A stretch of 64,000 nt of DNA from an uncultured Eubacteriales bacterium (lineage in GTDB: Bacteria > Bacillota > Clostridia > Christensenellales > Borkfalkiaceae): assembly GCA_902767225.1 (NCBI GenBank), contig CACXGN010000005.1, forward strand, positions 50,801 to 114,800. Direction: 5' to 3'. Below are positions 7,829 to 17,695 of this stretch, piece after piece. The position numbers and the translations under genes are program-made. How positions within the stretch are numbered: position 1 is the first letter of the stretch; every line of letters begins with the position of its first letter. The notes beneath the pieces were generated by a model. The model saw nothing but the letters and a program-made list of their open reading frames with translations. It was not told the DNA's origin and ran no database searches.

Positions 7829-10081
7829 TTATATATTTACCACAAGCGCCGTGCATTTTCCGCTGATTTCGACCGTATCCCAACTTCCGCTGAACCACGT
7901 ATCGCCCATCTTCGACGGATAAGTCAGCGACCCGTTACCGATCTTACACTTTCCGTCGATAATGATAATTACCTGGAAAGTCGTATCGTTAGAAGCGAGT
8001 TTAAGCGTTCCGTTTACTTCGTATTTATTCACGGAGAAGTATTTGCACTCCCCGATAAGTTTTGACGAATATCCGTCGAATTTTCTTTCGGGATATTCGG
8101 TGCTTAAATTATTAGTCGATTTACGAAGATCCAAAACGTCAAGCGCTCTATCGATATGAAGTTCTCTGGTTTTTCCGTTTTTATCTTTTCTTCCGTAATC
8201 GTATAATCTATAAGTAACGTTAGAAGATTGTTGAACTTCGCACACAAAACACCCGCCGCCGATGGCGTGGACTGTTCCGGAGCGCAAGAAATACGCTTCG
8301 CCCTTTTTTACGGGGACTTTATTAAGGACTTCCATAATAGTTCCCTTTTTAACGCGTTCTCTCACTTCTTCGACGGTAACGTCTTTATTAAAGCCCACGT
8401 ATATACAAGCGTCTTTATCCGCCTCCATTATATACCACATCTCGTTCTTGCCGTAATCCCCTTCGACGGAAAAAGCGTATTCGTCGTTTGGGTGGACCTG
8501 AATAGATAGGCTTTGTTTTGCGTCAATAAACTTGACCATCAGCGGGAAGCGCTCGTATGACTGGGTTTTCCAGCCGAGTTGCTCTTTACCGATCATCTTT
8601 AAATAGTCGGAAAAAGGCAGCCCTTTATATTTTCCCGTGGTTATAGTAGACTGACCTGCGGGGTGCGCGGAAAGTTCCCAACTTTCGGCAACGGTAGACA
8701 TATTGCCTACCGGTTTTTTAAGAATATCCCTTATCTTCGTGCCGCCCCACAAAAAGTCTTTTAATACCGGTTTAAGTTTAACAAGGCTTTCGTGCCCTAC
8801 GGGTTTGATCTTCTTTTTCTCTATTTCGGCAAATTCAAGGTTCTTTGTTTGGATCATCACAAGATCGTTCTTCGTTTCGTTTGAGATCTCGTATTCGTTA
8901 CCGCTCCTAAATAAAACGCTTCCGTTTCGCGAAACGCTTCTACCGCCGTGAGTATCGTTATATATTTTAGCCGAGCCTTCGGTTACGTAATAATTTACAA
9001 CACAGCCGTCTTCAACTATGCCCGAATAGCCCCTGTTCGGGTAAACCACGATACGTGAAACTTCGCATTTTTCGTTCCTGTTTAAAATCTCTACGCTGCC
9101 CCATTTTTCATATGATAAAAGCCGCTCGTCAAAATATTTGCTTTTATACTGATAATTCTTTTTAACGATATCTTTTATATTGCCTTCTTTATCGATTTGG
9201 GTTATATAGATCGCGTCACGCGTGTTTGCAATCAGAATATCCCTAAGCCCGTTGGCGACGATAAGTTGCTCTTTGGAAGTATTGATTATTTCGACGTTTC
9301 GGTTATCGAATTCTATTGCGTTAATATCGTTTTCAACTTCAGAAGATCTGCCGATATACTGATAATAAGACGAAATATCGGTAATACGCGTCCAGTTAAA
9401 ATGCGCTTCAACCAGCTCGATATAGTCTGGATTAAGAAGTTTATCCAGTCCCAAAACCAAGCCTTCGTCAAACTCTTCGAAAACCCCGTCTTTTAAGCCG
9501 ATATTTCGGCAACGTTCAATATACTCTTGGTCGGAAGTTTGCAGTATCACCGATGCTTTTGCGGCGTAAATTCCGCAATCGAAATAGCAGTTTTTAGTCT
9601 TTCTTGGTGAAAAACGCGTTCTTTTACCCGCAACGTCGAAAAAATGATATCCTATTTCGTTATCGCTGGGCTTAACGCCTACCGCTCCGATCTTATTATC
9701 TTTAACGATTTTTATAAGTTTGGTTAATGTCGGATTATATTCGCCTTCTATTATGTGGTCGCAGGAAACTATCAAAAGTTCTTCTTCGGGCTGAGCGTAA
9801 AGTGCAACGGTTATTATCGAAGGAGCGGTGTTAAGCGGCTTATCTTCCAAAAGTATCGTATAATTTATACTCTGAAAAGATTGCAGCTGACCACGGGCGA
9901 TATTTTCATATTTTTTATTAGTTATAACAACAAATTCGTCACAAAAAGGCATGTTCCTTAGAATTGCTTCTTGGAACATAGAACGCCCTTTTTTGATTTC
10001 CATAAATTGTTTAGGGTAGTTTTTGCGAGAAAGCGGCCAAAGTCTGTCTCCGCTGCCGCCCGCTAATACTATACACTTCAT
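7829..10081 (-). CDS. Fused mannose-1-phosphate guanylyltransferase and type I mannose-6-phosphate isomerase
   Basis: Protein of 750 residues combining both enzymes around mannose-6-phosphate. Residues 1 to about 290 are a ManC nucleotidyltransferase (GGSGDRLWPLSRKNYPKQF near 8-26; WTRITDISSY). Residues about 330-410 look like the cupin tail usual in ManC (VVYPNRGYSGIV). Residues about 430-750 are a class I isomerase with the zinc-site pieces QVHPNDEYA, KNEMWYIMEA and TVHAIGGGCFVCEVQQ. Usual bifunctional ManC/AlgA enzymes carry only the cupin-type (class II) isomerase, so this adds a class I enzyme behind it. It should supply GDP-mannose to the neighbouring glycosyltransferases. Confidence 0.85.
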   Translation of the reverse strand: MKCIVLAGGSGDRLWPLSRKNYPKQFMEIKKGRSMFQEAILRNMPFCDEFVVITNKKYENIARGQLQSFQSINYTILLEDKPLNTAPSIITVALYAQPEEELLIVSCDHIIEGEYNPTLTKLIKIVKDNKIGAVGVKPSDNEIGYHFFDVAGKRTRFSPRKTKNCYFDCGIYAAKASVILQTSDQEYIERCRNIGLKDGVFEEFDEGLVLGLDKLLNPDYIELVEAHFNWTRITDISSYYQYIGRSSEVENDINAIEFDNRNVEIINTSKEQLIVANGLRDILIANTRDAIYITQIDKEGNIKDIVKKNYQYKSKYFDERLLSYEKWGSVEILNRNEKCEVSRIVVYPNRGYSGIVEDGCVVNYYVTEGSAKIYNDTHGGRSVSRNGSVLFRSGNEYEISNETKNDLVMIQTKNLEFAEIEKKKIKPVGHESLVKLKPVLKDFLWGGTKIRDILKKPVGNMSTVAESWELSAHPAGQSTITTGKYKGLPFSDYLKMIGKEQLGWKTQSYERFPLMVKFIDAKQSLSIQVHPNDEYAFSVEGDYGKNEMWYIMEADKDACIYVGFNKDVTVEEVRERVKKGTIMEVLNKVPVKKGEAYFLRSGTVHAIGGGCFVCEVQQSSNVTYRLYDYGRKDKNGKTRELHIDRALDVLDLRKSTNNLSTEYPERKFDGYSSKLIGECKYFSVNKYEVNGTLKLASNDTTFQVIIIIDGKCKIGNGSLTYPSKMGDTWFSGSWDTVEISGKCTALVVNI

Positions 10082-10084
10082 CGT

Positions 10085-11860
10085 TTATCCTTGATTTTCC
10101 AAAAATTCCGTAAAATACTCTTTGATTTTTTCGACTTTGAATTTCGACAATTCGTCGCTTTCTGACGAAACGCCGAAATATACTTTTATCTTCGGTTCGG
10201 TGCCGCTCGGTCTTATCGCGCACCAACCGCTATTTTCAAGTTCAAAATATAAAACGTTGCTCTTTGGTAAGGTTAGTTTGACCTTTTCGCCAGTTTTTAT
10301 ATCTTTTCTTTCGGATAGGTTATAGTCACGAACGGCTATAACCTTATCTTCGCCGACTTTTATAGGCGTATCAACCCTTAACTTTTCGATAAGACTTTTG
10401 ATCTTTTCCGCGCCCGAAACACCCGGCATAGTTACGCTGATTATCCCTTCTTTATAATACCCGTATTTACGGAAGATATTATCCATTTGTTCGGGCAAAG
10501 TTAAACCTTTATCCAGATAGTAGCACGCCGCTTCGCATAGTGCCGCGACCGCCATTACCCCGTCTTTATCTCGAGAGTGAGTGCCCACCAAACAGCCGTA
10601 ACTTTCTTCATACCCAAAAAGGTATTTATAAGCGTATTTTTCCGCCGAATATTTTCCGCCGTTTTTTGAAATCGCGTCTTCAAAAAGTTTTATCTGCTCG
10701 CCGATAAACTTAAATCCCGTCAGCGTTTCTATTACCGAAACGCCGTAAAATTCGGCAATTTTATACGCCATTTTAGATGAGACGATCGTGGTTACTATTG
10801 CCCCGTCGCATCTATTTTCGGGCAGCATATTAAGTTCTTGCATTCTTGAAAGTTCGTATTCGGCGATTAAAAGTCCGCTCATATTCCCCGTAAAGGAAAC
10901 ATAACTATTCGTTCTTTTATCTAAGGCATAAACTCCCAACCTATCCGAATCGGGATCGGTAGCAAGAACGATATCCGCCTTAACTTTTTCGGCAAGAGAA
11001 AGAGCCAGCGTAAAAGCAGACGCGTTTTCGGGATTAGGTGATTTTAATGTCGGAAAGTTTCCGTCCGGCGCTTCCTGTTCTTTAACCACGAAAACCTTTT
11101 TAAAACCTAATTCGCTTAAAAGTCTTCTGACGGGAAGATTGCCCGCGCCGTTTAATGGCGTGTATACTATCGTAAAATCTTCGGCGTGCTTTTTTATAAC
11201 TTCTTTATCGATTATGTTATTTTTAAGTTCGGCGATATATTTATCGTCCAACTCTTTGCCGATAACCGTTAAAAGCCCGAGTTTTTCAGCGGATTTTCTG
11301 TCCATCGTTTTGACCGAGCCGAAATCTTTTACCAAGTGAACGCTTTCCATTATAAGTTTATCGTATGGCGCAACAACTTGTCCGCCGTCCGACCAGAATA
11401 CTTTATACCCGTTATACTCTGGCGGATTATGGCTTGCCGTTATTTCAACCCCAGCCGTAGCGGAAAGCGCACGGACTGAAAAAGAAAGTTCGGGAACAGG
11501 GCGCAAAATGTCAAAAAGATATACCTTTATTCCGTTTGCGCATAAAGTCAGCGCCGTAACTAAGGCAAACTCCGGCGACTTATTCCTGCTGTCGAACGCA
11601 ACGACGACAGATCCGCCTTTAACGGTTTTATTTATAAAGTCAGCAAGCCCCTGCGTCGCTCTCGATACGGTATATTTATTCATTCTGTTTCTGCCTGCGC
11701 CGATAATTCCGCGCATACCGCCCGTGCCGAAAGAAAGGTCTTTATAAAACCTGTCTTCAAGTTCGCTTTCGTCTTTTATGCTTTTTAGTTCGATCTTGGT
11801 TTGTTCGTCAAAAACTTCCGAATTAAGCCATTTTTTATATTCTGTTTCCCACTCTTTCAA
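10085..11860 (-). CDS. Phosphohexomutase (phosphomannomutase/phosphoglucomutase)
   Basis: Cytoplasmic alpha-D-phosphohexomutase of 591 residues. The active-site serine loop is TASHNPPEYNGYK, the magnesium loop DPDSDRLG, the sugar-recognition loop GYEESYGCLVG and the phosphate-binding loop RPSGTEPKIK. Length fits the PgcA/PGM2-like Firmicute type. Flanking ManC genes suggest that mannose-6-phosphate to mannose-1-phosphate is at least one of its reactions. The start overlaps the preceding ManC stop by 4 bp. Confidence 0.9.
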   Translation of the reverse strand: MKEWETEYKKWLNSEVFDEQTKIELKSIKDESELEDRFYKDLSFGTGGMRGIIGAGRNRMNKYTVSRATQGLADFINKTVKGGSVVVAFDSRNKSPEFALVTALTLCANGIKVYLFDILRPVPELSFSVRALSATAGVEITASHNPPEYNGYKVFWSDGGQVVAPYDKLIMESVHLVKDFGSVKTMDRKSAEKLGLLTVIGKELDDKYIAELKNNIIDKEVIKKHAEDFTIVYTPLNGAGNLPVRRLLSELGFKKVFVVKEQEAPDGNFPTLKSPNPENASAFTLALSLAEKVKADIVLATDPDSDRLGVYALDKRTNSYVSFTGNMSGLLIAEYELSRMQELNMLPENRCDGAIVTTIVSSKMAYKIAEFYGVSVIETLTGFKFIGEQIKLFEDAISKNGGKYSAEKYAYKYLFGYEESYGCLVGTHSRDKDGVMAVAALCEAACYYLDKGLTLPEQMDNIFRKYGYYKEGIISVTMPGVSGAEKIKSLIEKLRVDTPIKVGEDKVIAVRDYNLSERKDIKTGEKVKLTLPKSNVLYFELENSGWCAIRPSGTEPKIKVYFGVSSESDELSKFKVEKIKEYFTEFLENQG

Positions 11861-12927
11861 AGGAGTTCCTCTCTATTATTTTCAGATAGTTTATCTACAA
11901 TTTTTTTAACGTTTTGCGCTTGATCTTTTGCGCATACCATAACTGCGTCTGCTGTTTCAACGACGATAAGGTTATCTACTCCTAAAAGCGAAATCTGCCT
12001 TCCGGAAGAGAAAACCACGCAATCTTTACTGTCTATTATCATAGTATCGCCGACAGAAATATTGCCGCTATCATCTTTATCCTTTATAGCGCCTAGCATA
12101 TCGAAACTTCCAACGTCGCTCCAACCGAATTCGCCGGGGACTACTAAAATATCGTTTGATTTTTCCATTATGCCGTAATCTATCGAAATTTTTCGCATAA
12201 GAGGATAAACTTCTTCGGTAACCGATTTTTCATTTTCGGTCCCTATCGCGCTTTCGATTTTTTTAAGATCCGAATAGATATCCGGCAAAAGTTTTTTAAA
12301 TTTTTCCAGAATAAGCGACGCCCTAAACACGAAAACGCCGGCGTTCCAAACGTATTTTCCGCTTTCGAAATATTTTTTTGCCGTCTCTAAATCAGGTTTT
12401 TCAACAAACTTTTTAACAGGTTTAACGGCGCTTTCGCTATCTTCAAAATTTATATATCCGTATCCGGTTGCGGGGAAAGTGGGCGTTATCCCTATCGTAA
12501 CGATTTTATTTTCCGTATCGGCGGCAAAAATAGCCGTCTCTAAAATTTTAGAATAGGTTACTTCGTCTTTGATATACGCGTCGGATGGCGTTACAACCAT
12601 TATTCCGTCGCCTTTTTCTTTTAATATCTTAATCGCTGCATAGCCTATGCACGCCGCGGTGTTTCTTGCAGAAGGTTCGGATAAAACGTTTTTATCGGGA
12701 ATTCTGCCTTTATTGACCTTTATAACACCGCCCGTCTGAACGGCGTTTGTCACAACGAATATGTCGCGTAAAGCGGCAACCGACGAGATCCTATCGATCG
12801 TTTCATTTAACATAACGTCTTTACCGGTCAAATTCAAAAGTTGCTTTGGTGTCGCCTTTCTTGAAAGCGGCCAAAACCTTGTTCCGCCGCCACCCGCTAA
12901 TATTACGCCGAATACTTTACTGCTCAT
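11857..12927 (-). CDS. manC: Mannose-1-phosphate guanylyltransferase
   Basis: Stand-alone enzyme of 356 residues making GDP-mannose from mannose-1-phosphate and GTP. Motifs: GGGGTRFWPLSRKATPKQ, TPSDAYI, ATGYGYINF, FVEKPD, WNAGVFVF and FGWSDVGSF. It lacks an isomerase domain. This is the second such domain in the operon, and the two signature loops differ (FWPLSR here, LWPLSR in the fusion), so they are not a recent duplication. Confidence 0.9.
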   Translation of the reverse strand: MSSKVFGVILAGGGGTRFWPLSRKATPKQLLNLTGKDVMLNETIDRISSVAALRDIFVVTNAVQTGGVIKVNKGRIPDKNVLSEPSARNTAACIGYAAIKILKEKGDGIMVVTPSDAYIKDEVTYSKILETAIFAADTENKIVTIGITPTFPATGYGYINFEDSESAVKPVKKFVEKPDLETAKKYFESGKYVWNAGVFVFRASLILEKFKKLLPDIYSDLKKIESAIGTENEKSVTEEVYPLMRKISIDYGIMEKSNDILVVPGEFGWSDVGSFDMLGAIKDKDDSGNISVGDTMIIDSKDCVVFSSGRQISLLGVDNLIVVETADAVMVCAKDQAQNVKKIVDKLSENNREELL

Positions 12928-12929
12928 AC

Positions 12930-14063
12930 TTATTTTACCGTAACGTCTTTTACTAAATTATCGATATTTTGGGCGAAGTTAGAAAAAAGGAAGTTTTCCT
13001 TTACCCTTTTACTTGCCGCTTCGCCGTATTTTTTTGAAAGTTCTTTATCTTCGGCAAGTTTTTTAATCGCATCCGCAAAGGCTTGCGGGTTTGAGTTTTC
13101 AACTTCAAGCCCCGTCACATTATTAAGGGAAACGTAATTTACGCCGCTTCCAGCAATTGTGAAAGTAACTGCGGGTTTACCGTAATACATAGCCTCCGCA
13201 AGGGCTATACCGAAAGCCTCGTTTTTGGTGATAGACGGAAAGCAGAAAATATCACAAGCGGAATAGAACGCCTTTTTATAGGTATCCGAAATTCTGCCAA
13301 GGAACACGACCTTTTTATCGTCTTTTGCAATTTCTTTTAAACTTTCGGTAAGTTCGCCTTCCCCGCCGATATACACTTTAAACGAATCGTCAAGATATTT
13401 GCTCGCCCGAACGAGATATTCAATCCCCTTATAAGGAACGTGTCTTCCCATAGCGAAAAGAATAGTTTTACCTGCGTTTTCAAGCCTTATAACTTCGGCT
13501 TTTTTAATTTCCTGTTCGGTTAGTGCAAGATTTTTTTCGTCAACAGAGTTAGGAATAACCACGCACTTTTCTTTATAATTTTTAAGCCACTCGCTACCTT
13601 CGATATAATTCGGGCTTGTCGCAACTATTTTTTCTGCGCGAAGAATAAGCCTTTTAGTCTGCCCCTTAAACAATTTTTTTAAGAGTTTTTGCTTAAAAAT
13701 ATCCAAGTGCCAGTATAAAACAAGTTTAATGTCAGGTCTCTTTTTCAAAATTTTAAGAAGATAATGTGCGCCGAAAGGATTTGGAAAGTGGAATATTATT
13801 ACGTGCGGATTAAAAGTTTTTACGGTTTTTTTAAGAAGTTTTCCATACGAAAAAGAGAGCGACTGCGAAGAAACTTTCGCAAAACTGCCCGCTCTTACAA
13901 CGCTTATCCCTTCATACACTTCGATTGAATCCGGTCTTTCGTGATTAAAACAAAAAACCTTCTGTTCACACTTGCCTTCAAGTGCTTTCGTTACGTCTTT
14001 TGCAACCTGTTCGATTCCGCCGATATGCGGAAAAAAGTAATTTGAAATCTGCAATACTCTCAT
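12930..14063 (-). CDS. Family 4-type glycosyltransferase
   Basis: GT-B glycosyltransferase of 377 residues. It starts with FPHIGGIEQVAKDV, the usual N-terminal Gly loop. The donor domain has GRHVPYKGIEYLV and the E-x7-E region EAFGIALAEAMYYGKPAVTF. It lies between manC (2-nt gap) and the initiating sugar transferase, so it probably adds the second or third sugar, likely mannose. Confidence 0.88.
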   Translation of the reverse strand: MRVLQISNYFFPHIGGIEQVAKDVTKALEGKCEQKVFCFNHERPDSIEVYEGISVVRAGSFAKVSSQSLSFSYGKLLKKTVKTFNPHVIIFHFPNPFGAHYLLKILKKRPDIKLVLYWHLDIFKQKLLKKLFKGQTKRLILRAEKIVATSPNYIEGSEWLKNYKEKCVVIPNSVDEKNLALTEQEIKKAEVIRLENAGKTILFAMGRHVPYKGIEYLVRASKYLDDSFKVYIGGEGELTESLKEIAKDDKKVVFLGRISDTYKKAFYSACDIFCFPSITKNEAFGIALAEAMYYGKPAVTFTIAGSGVNYVSLNNVTGLEVENSNPQAFADAIKKLAEDKELSKKYGEAASKRVKENFLFSNFAQNIDNLVKDVTVK

Positions 14064-14074
14064 AATTTCCCCTT

Positions 14075-14752
14075 TTAGTTCGCGCCTTTTCTCGAAAATA
14101 CAGCGGTAAAGGTTTTAAATAAAATCTTTATATCGAGCATTATGGATCTGTTATCAACGTAGTAAAGTTCGGCTTTCTGCCTCTCACCGCTCATATACGT
14201 GCAATTATTTCTGCCGTTAACCGCCCACCAACCGGTAAGCCCCGGTTTAACCGAAACAAGTTTTTCGGCGTCATCATTATATTTGGTTTCAAGTTCGAGC
14301 CTTATTAGCGGGCGCGGGCCGACGATCGAAATTTTTCCGACAAAAATATCCCAAAGTTGCGGAAGTTCGTCAAGCGAAGTTTTCCTTAAAAATTTACCTA
14401 CTTTGGTTATTCTGCTATCGTTTTCCGTTTCGAGCTTAAATTCTTTTAAGTAGTTTTCGTATTCTTCGGGAGTAAAACTTCTTTCAAGTTTATCCGCATC
14501 CGGCTTCATAGTTCTGAATTTCGATATAAAAATATCTTTTCCGTTCTTTCCAACCCTTTTTTGGCGAAAAAAAACCTTACCGCCGTCGTTACATTTAACG
14601 ACGATTGCAAGAATTATAAAAAGCCAAGAAAATAATATCAACGCAAGGCCCGAAACAAAAATATCGAAACACCTTTTAACAAAAGAATAAACGGGTTTAT
14701 TTTTCACTTTATATTCGGTTTTTACCGTTTTTTCGTTTGTTTTTTCAGTCAT
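14075..14752 (-). CDS. Polyprenyl-phosphate sugar-1-phosphate transferase (initiating)
   Basis: Membrane enzyme of 225 residues that transfers a sugar-1-phosphate to undecaprenyl phosphate, the first step of glycan assembly. A hydrophobic segment (about 28-50) precedes the catalytic core with RQKRVGKNG, ISKFRTMKPDAD, RKTSLDELPQLW, SIVGPRPL and PGLTGWW. It is the short form without the long N-terminal membrane domain of WcaJ-type proteins. The ATG at 14752 has a GAGGAG site; a TTG at 14782 would extend it by ten residues without one. First gene of the operon. Confidence 0.88.
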   Translation of the reverse strand: MTEKTNEKTVKTEYKVKNKPVYSFVKRCFDIFVSGLALILFSWLFIILAIVVKCNDGGKVFFRQKRVGKNGKDIFISKFRTMKPDADKLERSFTPEEYENYLKEFKLETENDSRITKVGKFLRKTSLDELPQLWDIFVGKISIVGPRPLIRLELETKYNDDAEKLVSVKPGLTGWWAVNGRNNCTYMSGERQKAELYYVDNRSIMLDIKILFKTFTAVFSRKGAN

Positions 14753-14815
14753 AAAAAAGCGACTCCTCAAAGTCTTAGACAATTAGTATTTATATTTTAT
14801 TTTAAAATATAATTT

Positions 14816-14844
14816 ATCTTAACATAATTATCTATTTATGTCAA
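14816..14844 (-). promoter_or_regulatory. Promoter of the GDP-mannose/glycan operon
   Basis: Minus strand: TTGACA (14844-14839), 17-bp spacer, TAAGAT (14821-14816). The leader is about 60 nt. No terminator interrupts the six genes down to 6805. Confidence 0.7.
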
Positions 14845-14861
14845 GGAGAATACAAAAAAGC

Positions 14862-14892
14862 AAAAAAGCCGAATACTAAATTCGGCTTTTTT
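14862..14892 (-). terminator. Terminator of the amino acid ABC transporter operon
   Basis: A 12-bp stem (AAAAAAGCCGAA and its complement) with a 7-nt loop and a T/A-rich tract. Confidence 0.8.
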
Positions 14893-14905
14893 GTAAATTA
14901 AATTA

Positions 14906-15877
14906 TTAAATCAGAACTTTCGATAAAAACTCTTTAAGTCTTTCGTTTTTCGGATTCGCGAAGAACTCTTTTGGCGGGGCTTCTTCTTTGATTATGCCCT
15001 CGTCAACGAACAATACTCTTGACGCAACTTCTTTTGCAAAGCCCATTTCATGCGTTACGACGACCATCGTCATACCGGTGTCGGCAAGTTCTTTCATAAG
15101 TTCTAAAACTTCGCCGACCATTTCGGGGTCTAATGCGCTTGTAGGCTCGTCAAAAAGCATAACGTCCGGTTCCATCATAAGCGCACGAACTATCGCAATA
15201 CGTTGCTTTTGCCCGCCGGATAATGTAGAAGGATAAACGTTCGCCTTATCTTCAAGCCCGATTCTTTTTAAAAGTTCAATGGCGCGCTTTTCGGCTTCTT
15301 CTTTCGTCTTTAATTTCAGTTTTACGGGCGCAAGCGTCATATTACCCATAACCGTTAAGTTATTAAAAAGATTGAAGTGCTGGAACACCATACCTATCTT
15401 TTGGCGGGTTACGTTTATATTTTGGAAGAACTGATTATAAAGTTCTTTAACGCTTTTATTAAACGTGCTGCCTTCGTTCTTTTTTAACAGATCTTCTTTT
15501 TTTATTCTTTCAATTATCTCTTCGTCAAAATCTTCGGCTGATTTGTCGGGATTTGCAGTAAGCAATTCCGTTAGGATTTTATTATATGTTTTTGACTTTC
15601 TGATTATAGTTTTATGAAGGTATGGATCAACGGGTGTCAACAACTTTCCTTCGAACCAGATCTCGCCGAAAGTCGGAGTTTCAAGAAGGTTCATGCACCT
15701 TAAAAAGGTGGATTTACCCGAACCCGAAGGTCCTATAACGACTATTTTTTCGCCCTTTTTAACTTCGCAGGAGATCCCCTTTAAAACGTCTAACTTGTCG
15801 AACTTTTTAAATAGTCCGCTGACTTTCAGAAGGTAAGATTCGTCAAATTTTTCTTTGATTTCAAAATTATCTTTCAC
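14906..15877 (-). CDS. Polar amino acid ABC transporter ATPase with an insertion
   Basis: ATP-binding subunit of 323 residues; the GlnQ/HisP family is usually about 240-250. Walker A is GPSGSGKS (49-56), Q-loop FQHFNLF (about 165), signature LSGGQKQR, Walker [13 protein letters not shown] and H-loop VTHEMGFA. The extra length is a charged, helical-looking segment of about 75 residues (roughly 81-157) between Walker A and the Q-loop. It overlaps the permease gene by 11 bp and completes a one-permease importer. Confidence 0.9.
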   Translation of the reverse strand: MKDNFEIKEKFDESYLLKVSGLFKKFDKLDVLKGISCEVKKGEKIVVIGPSGSGKSTFLRCMNLLETPTFGEIWFEGKLLTPVDPYLHKTIIRKSKTYNKILTELLTANPDKSAEDFDEEIIERIKKEDLLKKNEGSTFNKSVKELYNQFFQNINVTRQKIGMVFQHFNLFNNLTVMGNMTLAPVKLKLKTKEEAEKRAIELLKRIGLEDKANVYPSTLSGGQKQRIAIVRALMMEPDVMLFDEPTSALDPEMVGEVLELMKELADTGMTMVVVTHEMGFAKEVASRVLFVDEGIIKEEAPPKEFFANPKNERLKEFLSKVLI

Positions 15878-16619
15878 TTTTCCTCAATCTCCTTTCGATT
15901 AATTTTATGATAAGGACCATTGCGTAAACTACTACCAAATACATTACGCCCGCTACTATAGCACAAGTCACATAACTATTCACAGGTATATTTTTACTGT
16001 AATATATTGTCGTTGACGCAACGTTAAGATCAAAAGTTAATGCGCCGATAGTCGAACCTACCATTTGAATAATTGAAGTTTCTTTAAGCAAGGCAATCAT
16101 TTCATTGCCTATTGCAGGTATGATATTTTTTATCGCCTGAGGCATTACGATCTTAACCATACTCTTACCCCAACTTAGCCCCAAAGCCCTACCAGCTTCC
16201 AACTGACCTTTGTCGACAGAATAAATGCCGGCACGAATATTTTCTGACACATAAGCACCGGAATTTATACCAAATGTCAACACAGCCGCATATGGTGTAA
16301 ATCCCCTTATGGCAAAAATTGCCGTACACATCAATACAAGTTGTAAAGCTACAGGCGTTCCTCTTATGACCGTAGTGTAAATATTACATATCACACCCGG
16401 TATTTTCATTAGTTTACTCTGCGTTGCTGCTATTTTAACAAGTGCAACAATAAAACCCAAGACTAAACCAATCATCGCAGCAACAACAGTTATTACAAGA
16501 GTATGCCAAAACCCTTGGAATAAATATCCACGTGCCTCACTATTCGCAAAAATCGTAATTATATCCTGAAACATTTTCCATAACCCGTAAAATGGAAGGA
16601 CGACATATCGTTCTTCCAT
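15867..16619 (-). CDS. Polar amino acid ABC transporter permease
   Basis: Inner-membrane permease of the HisM/GlnP type, 250 residues with about five hydrophobic segments. The cytoplasmic coupling loop ([20 protein letters not shown]) carries the EAA motif. Only one permease is present, so it probably works as a homodimer with the neighbouring ATPase and binding protein. Confidence 0.9.
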   Translation of the reverse strand: MEERYVVLPFYGLWKMFQDIITIFANSEARGYLFQGFWHTLVITVVAAMIGLVLGFIVALVKIAATQSKLMKIPGVICNIYTTVIRGTPVALQLVLMCTAIFAIRGFTPYAAVLTFGINSGAYVSENIRAGIYSVDKGQLEAGRALGLSWGKSMVKIVMPQAIKNIIPAIGNEMIALLKETSIIQMVGSTIGALTFDLNVASTTIYYSKNIPVNSYVTCAIVAGVMYLVVVYAMVLIIKLIERRLRKSER

Positions 16620-16651
16620 TTTACATTTCCTCTATAAAATTTTTCTCGCTT

Positions 16652-17479
16652 TTAAGCAGTTAAACCAAGATGTTTATTTACAAGTTCCTGAATGCCCGTT
16701 TCACCAAGTTCAGCAATAACTTCATTGATTGCATTAAGTATTTTTGCGGGAGCATTGGGACAAACAGCTATAGCATAAGTATCGCAAGCAACTTCGTCAT
16801 CTTCGCCATCACTACCCTGATAGTATAAAGGCTTGCACGAATATTTACTGTTTCCGGCGATTAACATCTGCGCAGGAAGTTCATCAATGATAAGAACATC
16901 TTTTTCTTCACTGTTAAGAGCCGCAGACAATAACTCAAATCCAACCTTATCGGCACCGGTGTTATATATCGAACCGCCATCAGCAAGTTCATCACCCAAG
17001 AACAGGTCAGCCGTAGTACCGTTCTGAACAGCTATTTTTTTCCCAGCAAGAGCGTCCCAATAGATACCTTCCACATTATCTGTAGTCATGCTAACATATT
17101 CGGTTTCTTGTGCAACCGGATAAATCACATAAAGTTTTGCAGTGTAGTATTCGGTTGAGAAAACAACTTTTTCCTTCCTTGCTTCCGTAACAGACAGTCC
17201 CGCAGCACCTACGTCACACAACTTACCTTCGGAAACAGCGTCAACTATCGTGTTAAAGTTAACGTTTTTAAATTCTATTTCCATTTTTAATTTTTTACCA
17301 ACTAGTTCCATTATGTCTACGTCAACACCGACAATCTTGTTGTCTTTAACGTATTCAAACGGCGCAAAACCCGATTCGGTATAAATTGTAATTTTGTTAT
17401 CATTGCCACAAGCGGTTAAACCGAAAATACAGCCGATCGATAAAATTACGGTTACAATAAGTGTGATGATTTTTTTCAT
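16652..17479 (-). CDS. Amino acid ABC transporter substrate-binding lipoprotein
   Basis: Extracellular binding protein of 275 residues with an N-terminal signal and lipobox GLTAC (Cys24). The fold is the family 3 type (SBP_bac_3), seen in GFAPFEYVKDNKIVGVDVDI, the AAGLSVTEARKEKV region and GTTADLF. First gene of the three-gene importer, with a consensus promoter. The ligand is not predictable beyond a polar amino acid. Confidence 0.9.
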   Translation of the reverse strand: MKKIITLIVTVILSIGCIFGLTACGNDNKITIYTESGFAPFEYVKDNKIVGVDVDIMELVGKKLKMEIEFKNVNFNTIVDAVSEGKLCDVGAAGLSVTEARKEKVVFSTEYYTAKLYVIYPVAQETEYVSMTTDNVEGIYWDALAGKKIAVQNGTTADLFLGDELADGGSIYNTGADKVGFELLSAALNSEEKDVLIIDELPAQMLIAGNSKYSCKPLYYQGSDGEDDEVACDTYAIAVCPNAPAKILNAINEVIAELGETGIQELVNKHLGLTA

Positions 17480-17510
17480 TTTTGTGTCTCCTTTTTTGTT
17501 TTACAACGAG

Positions 17511-17539
17511 ATTATATATCTGCCCGATTATATTGTCAA
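17511..17539 (-). promoter_or_regulatory. Promoter of the amino acid ABC transporter operon
   Basis: Minus strand: TTGACA (17539-17534), 17 bp, TATAAT (17516-17511), a perfect vegetative consensus. An AAGGAG ribosome-binding site precedes the ATG at 17479. Confidence 0.85.
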
Positions 17540-17638
17540 ACGATTTTTGGGGTATTTTTTAAAATTTTTCATTTTTTTTGAATATTTTTTATTTTTTTGA
17601 ATTTTTTTATGAATAAAATAAACTATTATGCGATTTCA

Positions 17639-17669
17639 AAAAGAAAACCGCTCGTTTTCGGAGCGGTTT
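17639..17669 (-). terminator. Terminator of the flavodiiron protein gene
   Basis: Stem AAACCGCTC / GAGCGGTTT with a 7-nt loop, followed on the minus strand by TTCTTTTTG. Confidence 0.8.
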
Positions 17670-17695
17670 GGCTAAAAGACAAGTTTTTTCTGACG

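Noticed and set aside
14753..14782. TTG start extending the sugar transferase by ten residues
   Set aside because: A GAGGAG site sits inside the extension at correct distance from the ATG at 14752.
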